From the NCBI GenBank assembly GCA_963575745.1, contig CAUYUJ010020278.1, positions 1 to 64,000 on the forward strand: a DNA stretch of 64,000 bases. The letters run 5' to 3'. Source of the DNA: Prorocentrum cordatum. Its lineage: Eukaryota > Sar > Dinophyceae > Prorocentrales > Prorocentraceae. Below the pieces are notes generated by a model. That model saw only the letters and a program-made list of their open reading frames with translations. It had not been told where the DNA came from and searched no databases. The position numbers and the translations under genes were made by a program. The first letter of the stretch is position 1; each line of letters begins with the position of its first letter. Positions 1-11,100 of the stretch are shown here, piece by piece.

Positions 1-265
1 GCTGCGATCTGTGAAACTGTCGCCACTTTCGAGGCTTGCTGGGGGGCCCAGCACGGTGGCACCCGCGGCGGACTCAAATGTGACCTCGCCATCCTTAGGG
101 GGCTGCGATCTGTGAAACTGTCGCCACTTCCGAGGGCTGCTGAGGGGCCCAGCACAGTGGGTACTCACCGCAGACTCAGATTAGACCTCGCCATCCCTGG
201 GGGGCTGCGATCTGTGAAACTGTCGCCACTTTCGAGGGCTGCTGAGGGGCACAGCACAGTGGGCT
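1..265 (-). repeat. 101-bp satellite, about 2.6 copies
   Basis: Units contain GCTGCGATCTGTGAAACTGT, CGCCACTTTCGAGG and GACCTCGCCATCC. They are the reverse complement of the array at 10797-11777. The array is cut by the window start. Confidence 0.85.
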
Positions 266-500
266 TCCCGCACGTTTTTCTCCGGCTCTTCGTTCCCGGC
301 TCCCCATGTCCTCTTCGAGCTTGTAGGTGTCGCCCCTCGTTCTTGCATGGTTCTCCTGCGCATCATGCCGTTGGCGCGTGTCCCAAGTAGCTTACATATC
401 AAACAACGGATCCTGCAATTTGATTGTCCGTGCAAGTTTCGGCCAACTCCTCGTTTCCCATGATACAAATGGGTTGGGTACGTCACAGGGTAATTCCAGA
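265..500. other. No gene seen
   Basis: Unique sequence between two satellites; frames are short and show no GC3 pattern. Confidence 0.5.
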
Positions 501-690
501 AACGAATGTGCGCGGCGCTAAGGCAAGCGCCACAGTTTGAAAACAAGCCGCCATCAATCCGTGAATCTCTGGCACATGTTTAGGGCACGTGTGCGCGGCG
601 CTAAGGCGATAACCACATTTTGAAAACCGCCTGTCTTCAATCCGTGACACTCTTGTTGCGAATGTACAAAGCGAGTGTGCGCGGAGGAGG
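500..690 (+). repeat. About 86-bp satellite, two copies
   Basis: GTGCGCGGCGCTAAGGCGA, CCACATTTTGAAAACC and TCAATCCGTGA recur; same family as 54270-54690. Confidence 0.75.
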
Positions 691-1056
691 AGGATGAAGA
701 GGAGGAGGAAAAGAGGAGGAGAAGGGGAGGAGGAGGAGAGAAGGAAGGGGAGGAGGAGGAGGAGGAGGAGGAGGAGGAGGAGGGGGAAGGATCAGGGGGG
801 AGGAGGAGGAGGAGGAGGGGAGGATGAGGAGGAGGAGGAGGAGGAGGAGGCGGAGGCGGCGGATACGACGAATTGGGAAGTTACCATGAGAGAGGCAGGG
901 CACCGAAGCGTACTGGATGGACTGGGAACTAGAAATAGTAATAAGGAGGAGGAGGCGGAGGAGGAGGAGCAGGAAGACGAGGAGGATGAACGGAAGGCTG
1001 AGCAACCATACGGGAAGGTAGGAGCAATGAAAAGGGGAGTGGGAGGACGAGGAGGA

Positions 1057-1087
<31 letters not shown>

Positions 1088-1215
1088 GAGGAGGAGGAGG
1101 AGGAGGAGGAGGAGGAGGACGAGGACGAGGACGAGGACGAGGAGGAGGAGGAGGAGGAGGAGCAGGAGGAGGAGGAGGAGGAGCATGGGGGCGGGAAGAG
1201 GAGGAAGAAACGGGG
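684..1215. repeat. (GGA)n-rich tract
   Basis: About 530 bp of GGA with GAC/GCG variants. Long Gly/Arg/Glu and Ser/Pro frames are artefacts. Confidence 0.95.
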
Positions 1216-1479
1216 GCGTGGGGTTGGGATATTGATGCATAAGGTGGGCGATGGGGAGGAGGCAGGGGTGAGCTTATGGGAAAGCGAGGAGGAAGAGCAG
1301 GAAGAGGAGAAGGAAGCGGAGGAGGCGGGCGACGACGAGGATACGGAGAAGGGGGATCGGAACCATAATCGGAACCGTTGCGAAACAACATACACAGCAC
1401 ATTGCACTGCCAGATTCTTGGGCCTTGGGACACACATAAACCAGTTCAGGTATCTAATGGCCGTCGATCCATCCCGCCA

Positions 1480-2150
1480 CCGTGCCTGAGTTGTGGGTAA
1501 GGGGTCTCTTGGAATTTCGATCGGGTATCGTGGGCGGCATCTCGGGTGCCTGTTGGAGGCAGTTGTGATGCCTCTTGGGGGCCGTTGGGTTACCTCTGGG
1601 GGCCTCTTTTGGGGCCTCTTGTGGGCCTCGTGGGGCGTCAGTTGGCCTCTTGGGCTCTCTTGGGGGGCCTCTTGGGGTCTCCTGGGGGCCTCTTGAGGCG
1701 GAAGGCTCGGGTTGTCGGTTCGTGTTCTCCCTGTTGGGCCCTTCTTTGGGCCATCTTGGGGCCCTCTTGGGCGATCTTGGGTGCTTCTTGGGCCGTTGAG
1801 GGGCCCTCTTGGGCCTTCTTGGGGCCCCCTGGGGGCCGCTTGGGCCGTCTTGGGGCGGTCTCGGAGTCCTGTGGGGCCATCTTGGAGAGTCGGAAGCCCG
1901 AAAATGCGACAACGCGAACAACATCGAAACCACACGGGCAATCAATTATGTGTGCTTCTTTGGGCCTTCTTGGGGGTCCTCTTGGAGCGCTCCTGGGGCT
2001 TCTTTGGGGCCTATTGGGCCGTCTCGGGGCCGTCTTGGGCGTCTTGGAGCTCTCGTGGCCTGCCTTGGAGGCCTCATGGACCCCCTTGGGCGCTTTCTGG
2101 GGCCTTCTTGGCCCGTCTTGGAGCCCTCTGGCCTCTGGAAAAGCTATGCG
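1480..2150 (+). repeat. Degenerate CTTGGGGCC array with unique core
   Basis: Dozens of imperfect 9-18 bp units (GGGCCGTCTTGGGGCC, TGGGGCCTCTTGGG). At 1890-1950 a core without the unit reads GAGTCGGAAGCCCGAAAATG and ATCGAAACCACACGGGC, recognisable in the other arrays. The Trp/Gly/Pro-rich ORFs are artefacts. Confidence 0.85.
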
Positions 2151-2740
2151 GGGCAGCCCAAGACCGCGCGGGAACGCCCCTCAGAATACTATGATCCCCG
2201 AGTCCGGAGTACAGAGAATAGAGGACATCTGAGGACCTGGAGAAAGCTCCACTTCGCGTCTCGCGGCACGGTGGCGGATTCTCTTCTCTTACAGGTAATG
2301 CGCTCGGGATATCATGCCAACGCAAGTGAACGTATCTGGTCCCAGCCAGCACAGCCGCACCTGCGACAGATGCAAACCTAAACTTGAGATGGCGATACCT
2401 ATTGCGCTTCGTGAGCCTATCCTCAGCCAAGCGCACCTTCCTCCCTGTTGGGGGCCAGGGGGGAACACTAGAGATCGCACGCGTGGCGTCGCACGAGGAA
2501 GAACAGGCGGTACGGGCCGCCTCGGACGCTGAGGGGTGACACGGTCGAACACCTCTGGCCCTCATCGCCGAGGGCATGGGCGGATGCCAGCACAGCCGCG
2601 ATCCCTGGTGCAGGGGGCAACGGAGGGGGCGCTCGAGGAGGGGAAGAGGCATCCCTCACAACATCGGTGGGTCTGCAGGGCAACTCGGCTGGGACAGCCA
2701 TAGCACCCAACGTCGCCCTCACTGGCCTTGTCCGAACCAA
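2150..2740. other. No gene seen
   Basis: Unique GC-rich sequence; overlapping short ORFs on both strands show no domain or codon pattern. Confidence 0.5.
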
Positions 2741-2778
2741 GGCCTCCTCCTCCTCCTCCTCCTCCTCCTCCTCCTCCC
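2740..2778. repeat. (CTC)n microsatellite
   Basis: About 13 CTC units at the distal end of the minus-strand LINE remnant. Confidence 0.95.
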
Positions 2779-2779
2779 T

Positions 2780-4430
2780 ACTTCTGTGACGCGCGGCGCT
2801 CCAATCTCCCTCCAGATTTGTGCCAAGGCGCAGGTTGGCTGCTCACATTGCTTCTCCCACAACCCTTTTCACAACCGCCTCGTTATCTGACGCAGTGTAC
2901 ACGCATCCCTGGGGCAGCCTCTGATAGTAACTTCCGGTGTCCGCAACTCGCCGAGGGGAACAGTTGGATCATGGCCTACAAGAGGAAGATACACGCCATG
3001 CCCCAAACGTGGAGGCTCAGACCTCTCGAGCTGAGATCGCCGGAGTGCCCACCCTGCGCAGGCGCCGATCCTGGAGTCGGCCCCCCCCCGGGGCGCCCCC
3101 AAAGGCCCACAAGGGGGGGCCGCCCAGGCGCCCGCCCCCAGGACGCCAGGCGCCATGGGCCCTTCGGCGAGGCTCCAAGCCTCGACCTGAGCTGGTGGAT
3201 CAACTTTCGTCCAGGATGAGGGTATGGTGCCACGGTGCCAGAAGCACGGAGTCTGCTTCCCCTCAGCCACTGCCTGGGGCACCAAGCAATCGGCATCCTG
3301 ATGCACAGTCTTCCCAGAGTCAGCGGTGCAGAGCCAAAACCGATGTGAGGGGGTCTCCCCGCCCTGTCGGCAGCGAGGACGCCAGGGCATACCGAACCAG
3401 TCCCAGCTCCTTCTTGCGCCCAGACAGCGGTTAGGAGCCACCCGTGGCGGCGATGCTGAAGAAAACCTCTGCTCGATGCCTCCCCCCTTCCTATTCCCCC
3501 TCCTATTGGGACCTGAGAGAGGCAGTATACCGTGCGGTCGAGAGCATCCATCTCGGATTTGTGGTCAGTGTGAAAGAAACCAACACCTGGGAGAGGAATT
3601 ATGGGGATCTTCCTCGAGCCCGTCGCCGCAAAAGTGCTTGCTAGCTTCCTGCCGCTGAAGCTGGGTATTCAGACTTCAGACCAGCAGAGTCGGCTATGCG
3701 ACCACTGGCTTTGTCCATACCCACAAGACTGTCTTCGGAACACTGGTAGTCAAGATTCACCCTATCATTCGTAAAAAGGCACGTGTCACGCGTCAGGTTC
3801 ATTCGACATCCAGCGCACGCGCAAGAGGTGAGCAAAGATAGCCGACAGCGGCCCGCGACCGTGCCTAGCATATTGCGTGACATCGCGGTTGCGAGACTGC
3901 TCCCAAAATATGGGCTACGCTCGTCGGTTCCCCCGCCTGAGACGAGGCTCGTGGATCCAGGTGCGAGGCCACTCCTTAGGGAAAGAGACGGGCAGACTGA
4001 CGCCAGAGTCGCACCCTGGGGTACGAAGGTCCGGAGGAGTGGACTTACACCTCCTTCTCCTCTTGGCCGCCCCTGAGACAGCCCCAAACCTCCTCCAACG
4101 GGCCTGGAGCTGAGTCCCAGAACACGCGTAGGCAATGCTTTACGTCGAGCCCGCCTGGGGCCCAGTAAGCTCTACCAGCCCCGTGACATTCTAACATCGC
4201 TCGGACGCCCTCGCATACCCTCGCAGTTTGGCATGTTAAGTTGTCCCCTTGATCACCCTCTGCCGTCTCGTGGCCTTTGCGAAGCGGCGCTTCCCCATCC
4301 CAAGACCGACGCCGAGATAGGAGGTCCAGAGGACTGGCTGCACGTGCACACCTGCTGCGGCAAGCTGCTTGGATATTGGCCGTGCAACTCGATGAGTCGA
4401 GCAAAGGACCACATTATTGGTAGCCAGCAC
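2780..4430 (-). pseudogene. Degenerate LINE remnant: post-RT region to RNase H-like tail
   Basis: Read on the minus strand from 4430 down, fragments in shifting frames resemble the 3' half of a LINE. They are: QLAAAGVHVQPVLWTSYLGV then RFAKATRRQRV (post-RT, YLGV) at 4400-4240; GGETPSHRFWLC (zinc-knuckle/HRxW type) near 3330; CFWHRGTIPSSWTKVDPP near 3220; GWALRRSQ and PTVPLGELRT (RNase H-like core, VPRGEL type) near 3050-2960; and QIWREIG near 2820. No frame is open throughout. The 5' end is cut by a CT microsatellite and the 3' end by (CTC)n. Individually weak matches, supported by their correct order. Confidence 0.4.
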
Positions 4431-4433
4431 CAG

Positions 4434-4510
4434 CTCTCTCTCTCTCTGTCTCTTTCTTTACTTAGTTGTTTTTGTGTTCTCTCTCTCTCTCTCTACTCTA
4501 TCTCTCGTTC
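4434..4510. repeat. (CT)n microsatellite
   Basis: Two CT runs separated by TTTCTTTACTTAG. Confidence 0.9.
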
Positions 4511-5655
4511 TATTCAAATAATTGGCGTGCGGACGCACTAGCAGACACGAGTTTCATTACGACTTGGCGCTCCGGCACCATTTTCATCTAAGTATCATCA
4601 ACCCAAATGCGTTCACTCATAGCTGGACTTACAATCACAAATCTATTCATCACGAAGAGTGCCATACATCGTGCAAGCCTCGTCCAACTCCTCATCCCCT
4701 GCGCCACACTGCACGTCACTCAGACTAGGCACCAAGCTGTGAGAGGATACCGGGAGCAAGATTCAGTTGGAGCTCGAGGTGGAGGAGGAAGGGAGGGAAA
4801 TCGAGACGACGAGTTGATGCAACCAGTTTTGGCCCCTGGACCTGACCGCAGAAGCTCTCGACGTCCAGACCCGCCACGGACATACGGATGCACGGAGGAC
4901 GCGGATGATGGGCGGGGAAGGGCGCTTCGGCTCCTCCCTTCTCCTCCCTCCCCCTCCTTCCCGCTCCCGATCCTTCCCACTCCTCCCCCCCCACCAGCGC
5001 GTCCGCGCGGCCGCCGTACTTTGCGGACGAGGCCGTCGGCCCGCGCTCGGACGGCCGCTGGCCTCTGGCGCGTCCTACTTCGTGTGCAGGGACCGCGGCC
5101 AGTTCTTAGAACTGTCTTCGGATGCGGAGTCCCGTGTGTGTGTGTGTGTGTCTGTGTGTGTGTGTCTGTGTGTCTGTGTGTGTCTGTGTGTTTGCGTGTG
5201 TGTGGCGGGGCCGCCGTGCTGCGCCTGCGGGCGGGCGCCGCGTAAGCCCCCGCCGCCGCGGTCGCCCGTCCCGCCCCCCTGCGACTCGGAGGCCGTGGCT
5301 GCGCCCTCCGACTCGGAGGTCGTTTCGTCCGTTGGACGGCCGAGGGCGGCGGCCGCGGGGGTGTGGCCTCGAGCCGTCGCTTTTCGGCCTTCTCCGCTCC
5401 ACACCGGCGCGTCCGCGCCGCGGCCCCGTGCCTTCCTCCTCCTCCGGGCTCCTGGGCTCCGGCTCCGCAGCGCGCCCCCCCTCTCGCAGGGCCCGGGCCG
5501 CTGGTCCAGGGGTGCGCGGCTCCCTCGCCCGCTCGCCTCCTGCCTCCTGCCTCGCACAGACTCGGGCTCCTGGCGGCGCGCGGGGGAGCGATCAGGGCGC
5601 GCCAAGGGAGCCCCACCCCCCCCCCTCAGAAATCGCGGGGGGTAGGGGCAGGGTT
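4510..5655. other. GC-rich unique region, no gene recognised
   Basis: CpG-dense from about 4990 to 5600, with a TG repeat inside. Several frames are open because stop codons are rare at this GC; no domain seen. Confidence 0.5.
5135..5205. repeat. (TG)n microsatellite with TC interruptions
   Basis: GTGTGTGTGTGTCTGTGTG pattern. Confidence 0.95.
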
Positions 5656-5895
5656 CGCATGGTGATCGTTGTTTTACTTATAGTTTTGCCGATCGGGGCT
5701 GGCCCCCACCCCCCCCCCCCTCCCCCCCTATAGAGTAGATCTTGGCTGTTTTTCTGGCGCTTGTTTCTGGCGGGTAGAGTCTTCCCCAGAGGCCGCACTC
5801 TTGCAAACAGTCGCACTAAATAGAGGTCCGGAGCCAGACCCCCCCTCCCCCCCCTTGCCGCCCAATGTCGAATCGCCGAAGGAAAAAACGCTGAC
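5655..5895 (+). repeat. F7 dispersed repeat
   Basis: Shares with 17505-17735 GTTTTGCCGATCGG, GTAGATCxTGGCTG, CTTGCAAACAGTCGCA, GAGGTCCxGAGCCAGACC and CGCCCAATGTCG, same order and spacing. Confidence 0.75.
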
Positions 5896-5918
5896 ATGTG
5901 GTCTACTAGTGATGCCAA

Positions 5919-6131
5919 GCCTCCCCAAAAGGGGTCCGAGCGGAGGGGGTCGGAGGATCGCGCCGCATCGCCGACGCATCGGCGATGCGGCTCGATGTGG
6001 AGCCCGGCTTTCTCCACGCCGGCGTCGCAGATGCGTCGCCGACGTCGCCGATGCGTCGCCGATACATCGGTGATGCATCGGCGATGCGGCGCGATCCTTC
6101 GACCCCAGCTACTCCGACTCCATCTGGGAGT
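5919..6131. mobile_element. F3 inverted-repeat element (GATCGCGCCGCATCGCC family)
   Basis: Outer arms GGGGTCGGAGGATCGCGCC and GGCGCGATCCTTCGACCCC; interior is repeats of CGCCGATGCATCGG type. Matches 37801-38027 over its whole length. Confidence 0.7.
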
Positions 6132-6144
6132 CCTCTCATGACCC

Positions 6145-6300
6145 TTGGCATCCTTTCGTTATGAGAAAGACGCGGCGGAAGGTTTTGCCTAATGTTTGAC
6201 CCCCGAGGGCCCTCACCGGGCCCCTGGGGCCGTCGAAGGACGACCCATGAGAAGAGCTGGTGCCAGGGACGGGGTCTGGACCTCCAGGGAGCCACGGTGT
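6145..6300 (-). repeat. Divergent F2-like repeat
   Basis: GACGCGGCGGAAGGTTTTG, CCCGAGGGCCCTCACCGGG and GGGGTCTGGACCTCCAGGG follow reversed F2 order; termini poor. Confidence 0.4.
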
Positions 6301-6718
6301 GAAACAAACGCGGCGTCGGCTGCTCGGTTTCGGGGGGGAGTGAGCTCAGGGGGGCCCAGTGGCCTGATAGCCCCCACCCCGCCCAGGACCGCAGGGCGTC
6401 GCTTTCGGGGGCCTACCAGGGTTTGACGACTTCTGCCGTCCCTCGACTCGCGCTCGAGCGGCCACGACTTGCTCCAAATTTCCCCCAGAGATCTCTGGGT
6501 TTACTGGGATTTGCCAGGATTTGTTTTGACTCACCTCGCTTTATCTGCATTTACCTCGGTTTATCCGGCTTGCTCCCCACAAGTTGATTGGCGAAGAGTC
6601 GTCAAGCCCTATGGGACCGCCCTCACCACCACGATCGTTCCGCCTCAAGCTCGGACCACTTGCGACAGAGATTTCCACCGGTTTTCGGTCTCATGGGGCC
6701 GCCTCGGGACCCCAGGGT
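6300..6718. other. No gene seen
   Basis: Contains a loose repeat of GGGATTTGCC / CTCGGTTTATC type near 6490-6570. Confidence 0.5.
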
Positions 6719-6838
6719 TAAGCTGGGCACATCCCTCTACAGGAGTGATGATTTTTTAGTTTAACAAATTTGTTTTGAGTATTTTCTATCTTTCCTCCAA
6801 ACTTTGCCTGCAGGGTTATGATGTCCCAGCCTACGTTA
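6719..6838 (+). mobile_element. F1 MITE copy (divergent)
   Basis: Termini TTAAGCTGGGCACATCCCTC and, reversed, AACGTAGGCTGGGACATC; the CTACAGG/CCTGCAGG inner repeat is present. About 120 bp, AT-rich core. Confidence 0.55.
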
Positions 6839-7029
6839 GCCTGATCGCCAGAAAGCATTTCGAGCACCAGAAAAATGTTCAAACTGGAGGGTTTTCGCGT
6901 GTCGTGCCCTGGGAGGCGATAGTCGCTCGACACTGTTTCGATACCCTTCTGGGTGCTCGAAATTATTGATGGGATGTGGTCTTTCAGTGCGATTGGAGCA
7001 ACCTCGTCCATACGTGTACGGTGGTCTTC

Positions 7030-7139
7030 AAGAATAGACAGGGGGGCGATTGTGGCCACAACCTTTGGCTACTTTTTTTGCTTTTGTGAACCTGCCTTTC
7101 TCCTCCGAGATCTGCCTGTAGGGGCACATGCCCGAGCTG
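7030..7139 (+). mobile_element. F1 MITE, 3' part
   Basis: Core GAATAGACAGGGGGGCGATT and terminus CTGTAGGGGCACATGCCCGA; the 5' terminus is not recognisable. Confidence 0.45.
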
Positions 7140-7300
7140 ACCCTCGGGCCGCCCGCAGCCCCGGCCCAGGGCCGCGCGCACGCGGCCCCGAGGGCGGGAG
7201 GCCCCCTTCTGCCGCTCGCGGCCGTGGCCTCGTCGCCCCTCGGGGGCCGCTGCCTGGACCCGCTGGGGTCCTCGGCCGGCGCCCTGCGAGGGGCGGCGAT

Positions 7301-7488
7301 CCCAGGACCTCCTCGCGTCATGGAGAAATCACGACGGGAGGTTTTGCCCTCTTTTCGGCCCCTGGGGGCCCTGACCGGCCCTCGGGACCGTCCAAAAGCG
7401 ACTCGGGAGGAGAAGCCGGTCCCGGCGAATGGGTCCGGAGCTCCGGGGGGGGCGTCATGAGCACATCACGATGTCGGGGGTCTGGGAC
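7301..7488 (-). mobile_element. F2 element copy
   Basis: F2 termini are CAGACCCCCGACGTCATGA at one end and TCATGACTCGAGGGGGTCTG at the other, with a core GGCCCCCAGAGGCCGAAAA. This copy is reversed and ends ATGTCGGGGGTCTGGG. Confidence 0.7.
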
Positions 7489-7779
7489 CGGGGGGGGACG
7501 GGCATTCGGGGGGGACGCATCGGCCCCCCAATCGCCCCTTGATCGCCGATGGGGCCCCGACAGCCCCAGCCTGCCCAGGACGGTGCGGATGCGCGATCGG
7601 GGGCCCGCCGCCGGCCTAGCGGCGATGCATCGCCGAGTCCAGGTCGATGCGCCCCCCCCCCCCCCCCCGATCGTTGCCCCTCATCCCGGGGCGAGCACTT
7701 TCCCTGGGGCAGGGACTGAGTCGGATGTAACTCCTGGGAGGTCGAGTTCTGATGTTGCCCTGGTCCGAGATCCAGCGTC

Positions 7780-7855
7780 ATCCGGCTTCATCCCGCTCAA
7801 TCCGGCTTGATCCGGCTGGATCCCGCTTAATCGGGTGGAATCCCGCTTAATCCGA
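7780..7855. repeat. Degenerate ATCCCGCTTA array
   Basis: Seven or so 10-11 bp units: ATCCGGCTTCATCCCGCTCA and similar, shortly before helicase exon 1. Confidence 0.6.
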
Positions 7856-8023
7856 GGCCCGCTCCGACGTAACAGCCCCCCCAATGGTTCTCCTTCCGAC
7901 GAAGACCTCCCAGTAGTTGCGTCCGAAGGGTTGACAGCTCTGGGGCCCACGGATTGAAAAACAATCCGCTGGAAGTCTGAGGAGCTGTCGTCAGAGACCT
8001 TCTGGGCGCCTCCACAGTCGGCG

Positions 8024-8138
8024 ATGTCACGCAATAGCAGCTTTCGAGGGCCTCCTCCCGGCAAGGAGATCATCCCGAACGTCATGGCGAGCATTCGGGG
8101 GAATCCGGCCACGATCCTTCAGGCGCCCACTGGCGCAG
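8024..8138 (+). CDS. hrpB: Helicase exon 1: N-terminus and first half of Walker A
   Basis: The frame is open from an in-frame stop near 7956, and ATG at 8024 is its first Met. It encodes PPGKEIIPNVMASI followed by NPATILQAPTGAG, which matches the short HrpB N-terminus (LPxxEVLPxLxxAL, then xxVVLQAPTGAG). The exon ends after the first base of the second Walker Gly; the next bases are GACATC, a GA donor. The five bases GCAGG occur at both ends of the intron, so the exact cut could slide without changing the mRNA. The start is the natural first Met, but an upstream exon or a spliced-leader acceptor cannot be excluded. Confidence 0.75.
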
Positions 8139-11100
8139 GACATCCGGCGCCGCATTTTAACACGTGTACAGACGGGGGACTTGGAGAGAAGGTCAGACAA
8201 GCTTTTCTGGCTGGCGTTGCTCCTTAATCCTTCAGGCAGGGCCCTTTGTTGATGTACTGTTTGGCCTTTCTGATTTTCCGAGGGCGTCCGATCACCTCCG
8301 GCATCCACGAAGTCCTGACCAGAGCGTCTCCCAGGGATGGCGCAGAAGGGAAGGCGGAAGGATGCGTTTGGAGCTGAGAGTGCGGATACGTAGACCGAGG
8401 CATTTTGATGGTGATGGCCATCCCCAACCGGGGGCTCGGGGGTTCAAAGCCTAATCGTTTAAGAGTGTTGCCTTCGCCTGTTGCCCCTCCCAGCCCACTC
8501 CCATTCCCATCCACCCCTTCGGGCCTCCAGATCCTGCCAGATGATGCCAAGGGGAGGAGGAGGAGGAGGAGGAGGAGGAGGAGGAGGAGGAGGAGGAGGA
8601 GGAGGAGGAAGAGGAGGAGGAGGAGGAGGAGGAGAGGAGGAGGAGGAGGAGTAGGAGGGGGAGGAGGAGGGGGAGGAGGGGGGTAGGAGGAGGAGGAGGG
8701 GGGGGAGGAGGAGAGAGGAGGAGAAGGAGGAGGAGGTAGGGGGAGGAGGAGGAGGAGGAGGCCCGTGCACTCCTCTGGCAGTCGTTGTCGTTCTCCTCCG
8801 CCAAGGGCGGCCGCTTATGGTGGACGCGGCCGCTCTTGGTGGACAGGACCTGGGCATTCCCATACGAATCCACTGGAATACGCACTGGAGTCCACGGGAA
8901 TGTCGATTGGACACCAGTAGAATGCCCATAAACTCCATTGGAAAGAGCGTCTCTTCGAATGTCCACAGGAATGCGTTTGAACACCAAGGGGGTCCACTGT
9001 TGGGAAGCCCGTGGGAACCCTTGTGGATATGCATAGGACTCCAGTGGAAGACCGATGGGAACCTATTGGAATACCAAGGGGGCCCATTAGACAAGTCATA
9101 GGAAGCCGTGCGGATAGCCAACAGCGTGCAATGTAACAAAGGGGGGAGGGTTGTTCTGCGGATCGCGCTCTCCCCAGCACCCAGAAGCAGCGACTTGGCG
9201 AATGCAGACCCATTTGGCTACGTTCTGTCACATGCTATCTGTGAGCAGCCTGGGGTGGATTCGACACACGGGCATCACCTCCAGAGGCACCCCTGGGCCG
9301 CTCCGCGCTCCAGCGCCGTGGTCTTGCAAGCGCTCCACGCCGGGGGCCTGTCGAGAGCAGCCGGGGCTCCTTCGGGGCCGGCGATGCGGGGTCCCCGGCC
9401 GTGCCAGCGCAGGCAACCCTTCGAGAGGGGACGCGTGAGTTAACAAACGGCCTGCAGGCAAGACGACCATCGTGCCGCTCGCAGTGCTGGATACTGGCAC
9501 CGTCCAGGGCAAGGTCTGGAGCGGGCGACTGGAATCGCAAGACTCGCTTCTCCTGTGTCAGTCCGCATGGCGTGTGGTCCCGGTGAGCTGTTGTGCAGGT
9601 GGTTGTGCTGCGTGCGAAGTGATGAAGAGCATCGACCAGTACGGATTCGCGGTGGAGGGCATTTTGGCGAATGCCAGCTCAGGGGCTGGGCAAGTCCAGC
9701 TCTGGCCAGGCGCTTCTGCTCGAGCAGGCCCGTCTGCCATCGTACAGGGCGCCGTGGTCGTGCACCCCCCCCCCGCCGTTGCGGAGGGAGGTCAGATGGC
9801 GTCCGCGCTGCCCTGCTAGGGTTGAGTCGGGCGTGTCGCTCTACAGGAGAAAGATTCAAAAATAGTCTGGGGATGGTTTGCATATGAATTCGTGATTATT
9901 GGGTGTTTTTTTGGTTCACAAGAAATCGCATTTTTGTTTCGTCCAAAATTCGCCTGTAGGAGGACATGCCCGACCAAATGCCTACCCTTTCATCCTTGCC
10001 TCCTCGGTCCATCCCTGGCCGCGTTCGCTGGCCGCGCCCCGCTCGAGTGTCGGAACGGCCCTACAAGGCCCTTTTGCATGCTGGTCGTGCGTCCTTATGA
10101 TACGAGTCGGCTGTACCGCGCTGGAGCGGGGCCGGCCAGGTGTCCAGACAGGGGCGCGGGGCATGGGCGCCGGTCTCATACCGTCGGCGACTGTGGGGGG
10201 CGCAGGGCACGAAGCGCACGTCGGCCTGAGGCACCAGGATCTCTCCTCGAGGCCGTGCGGGCGGGTCCGCGGGCGGGTGTGCTGCCCCCCGGGCGGGCCG
10301 CAGCCCGGACCCCCGACGTCATGATTTTTTCATTACGCGACCCCTTGAGGTCCGGACCTGTTCGCCAGGACCGGCTTTTCATCCTGAATCGTTTTTTGAC
10401 GCTCCCGAGGGCCGGTCAGGGCCCCCAGAGGCCGAAAATACAGAAAACCCTCGCGTCGTGATTTTTTCATGGCTCGAGGGGGTCTGGGAGGAAGGACGCC
10501 TCGAGGGGGGACAGGTACCGCTGCCGCTGCCCTTGCCCTCGTTTGCGCCCTCATTGAGCCTCCTGGGAGGCCCTCGCCGCCACGGCCGGACTCGCCTCGA
10601 AGTTTTCTGGTGAGGTCCCGGGAGCAGCGTTGAGTCGGGCCTGTCCCTCTAATTCAAAAGTAGTTGAACAATTACCCTGGCGACGTACCCAACCCCTGCG
10701 CAATGCGGGGCATCAGTAGCTTGCGCGACTTTAGAAGGGAGTGATGACGAGACATGGACGTATGTATTTCTGCGACCAGCATTTGGGAAGTCCTTTTTGA
10801 GTCCGCCGCGGGGCCCCACTATGCTGGCCCCCCTAGCAGGCTTCGAAAATTGCGACAGTTTCACAGATCGCAGCCCCCCAGGGATGGCGAGGTCCCATTT
10901 GAATCTGCGTAGCACGTCACTATGCTGGACCCCCCAGCAGGCCTCGAAAGTGGCGACAATTTCGCAGATCGCAGCCCCCCAGGGATGGCGAGGTCTAATT
11001 CGAGTCTGCGTAGGACGTCACTATGCTGCCCCCCCCCCAGCAGGCCTCGAAAGTGGCGACACTTTCACAGATCGCAGCCCCACAGGGATGGCTAGGTCCC

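Noticed and set aside
9283-9345. A segment reading SAVVLQALHAGG with a GC donor that would also join in phase to helicase exon 2.
   Set aside because: The exon at 8024-8138 gives the exact Walker A form QAPTGAG and the family N-terminus. This one lacks PTG and is likely coincidence.
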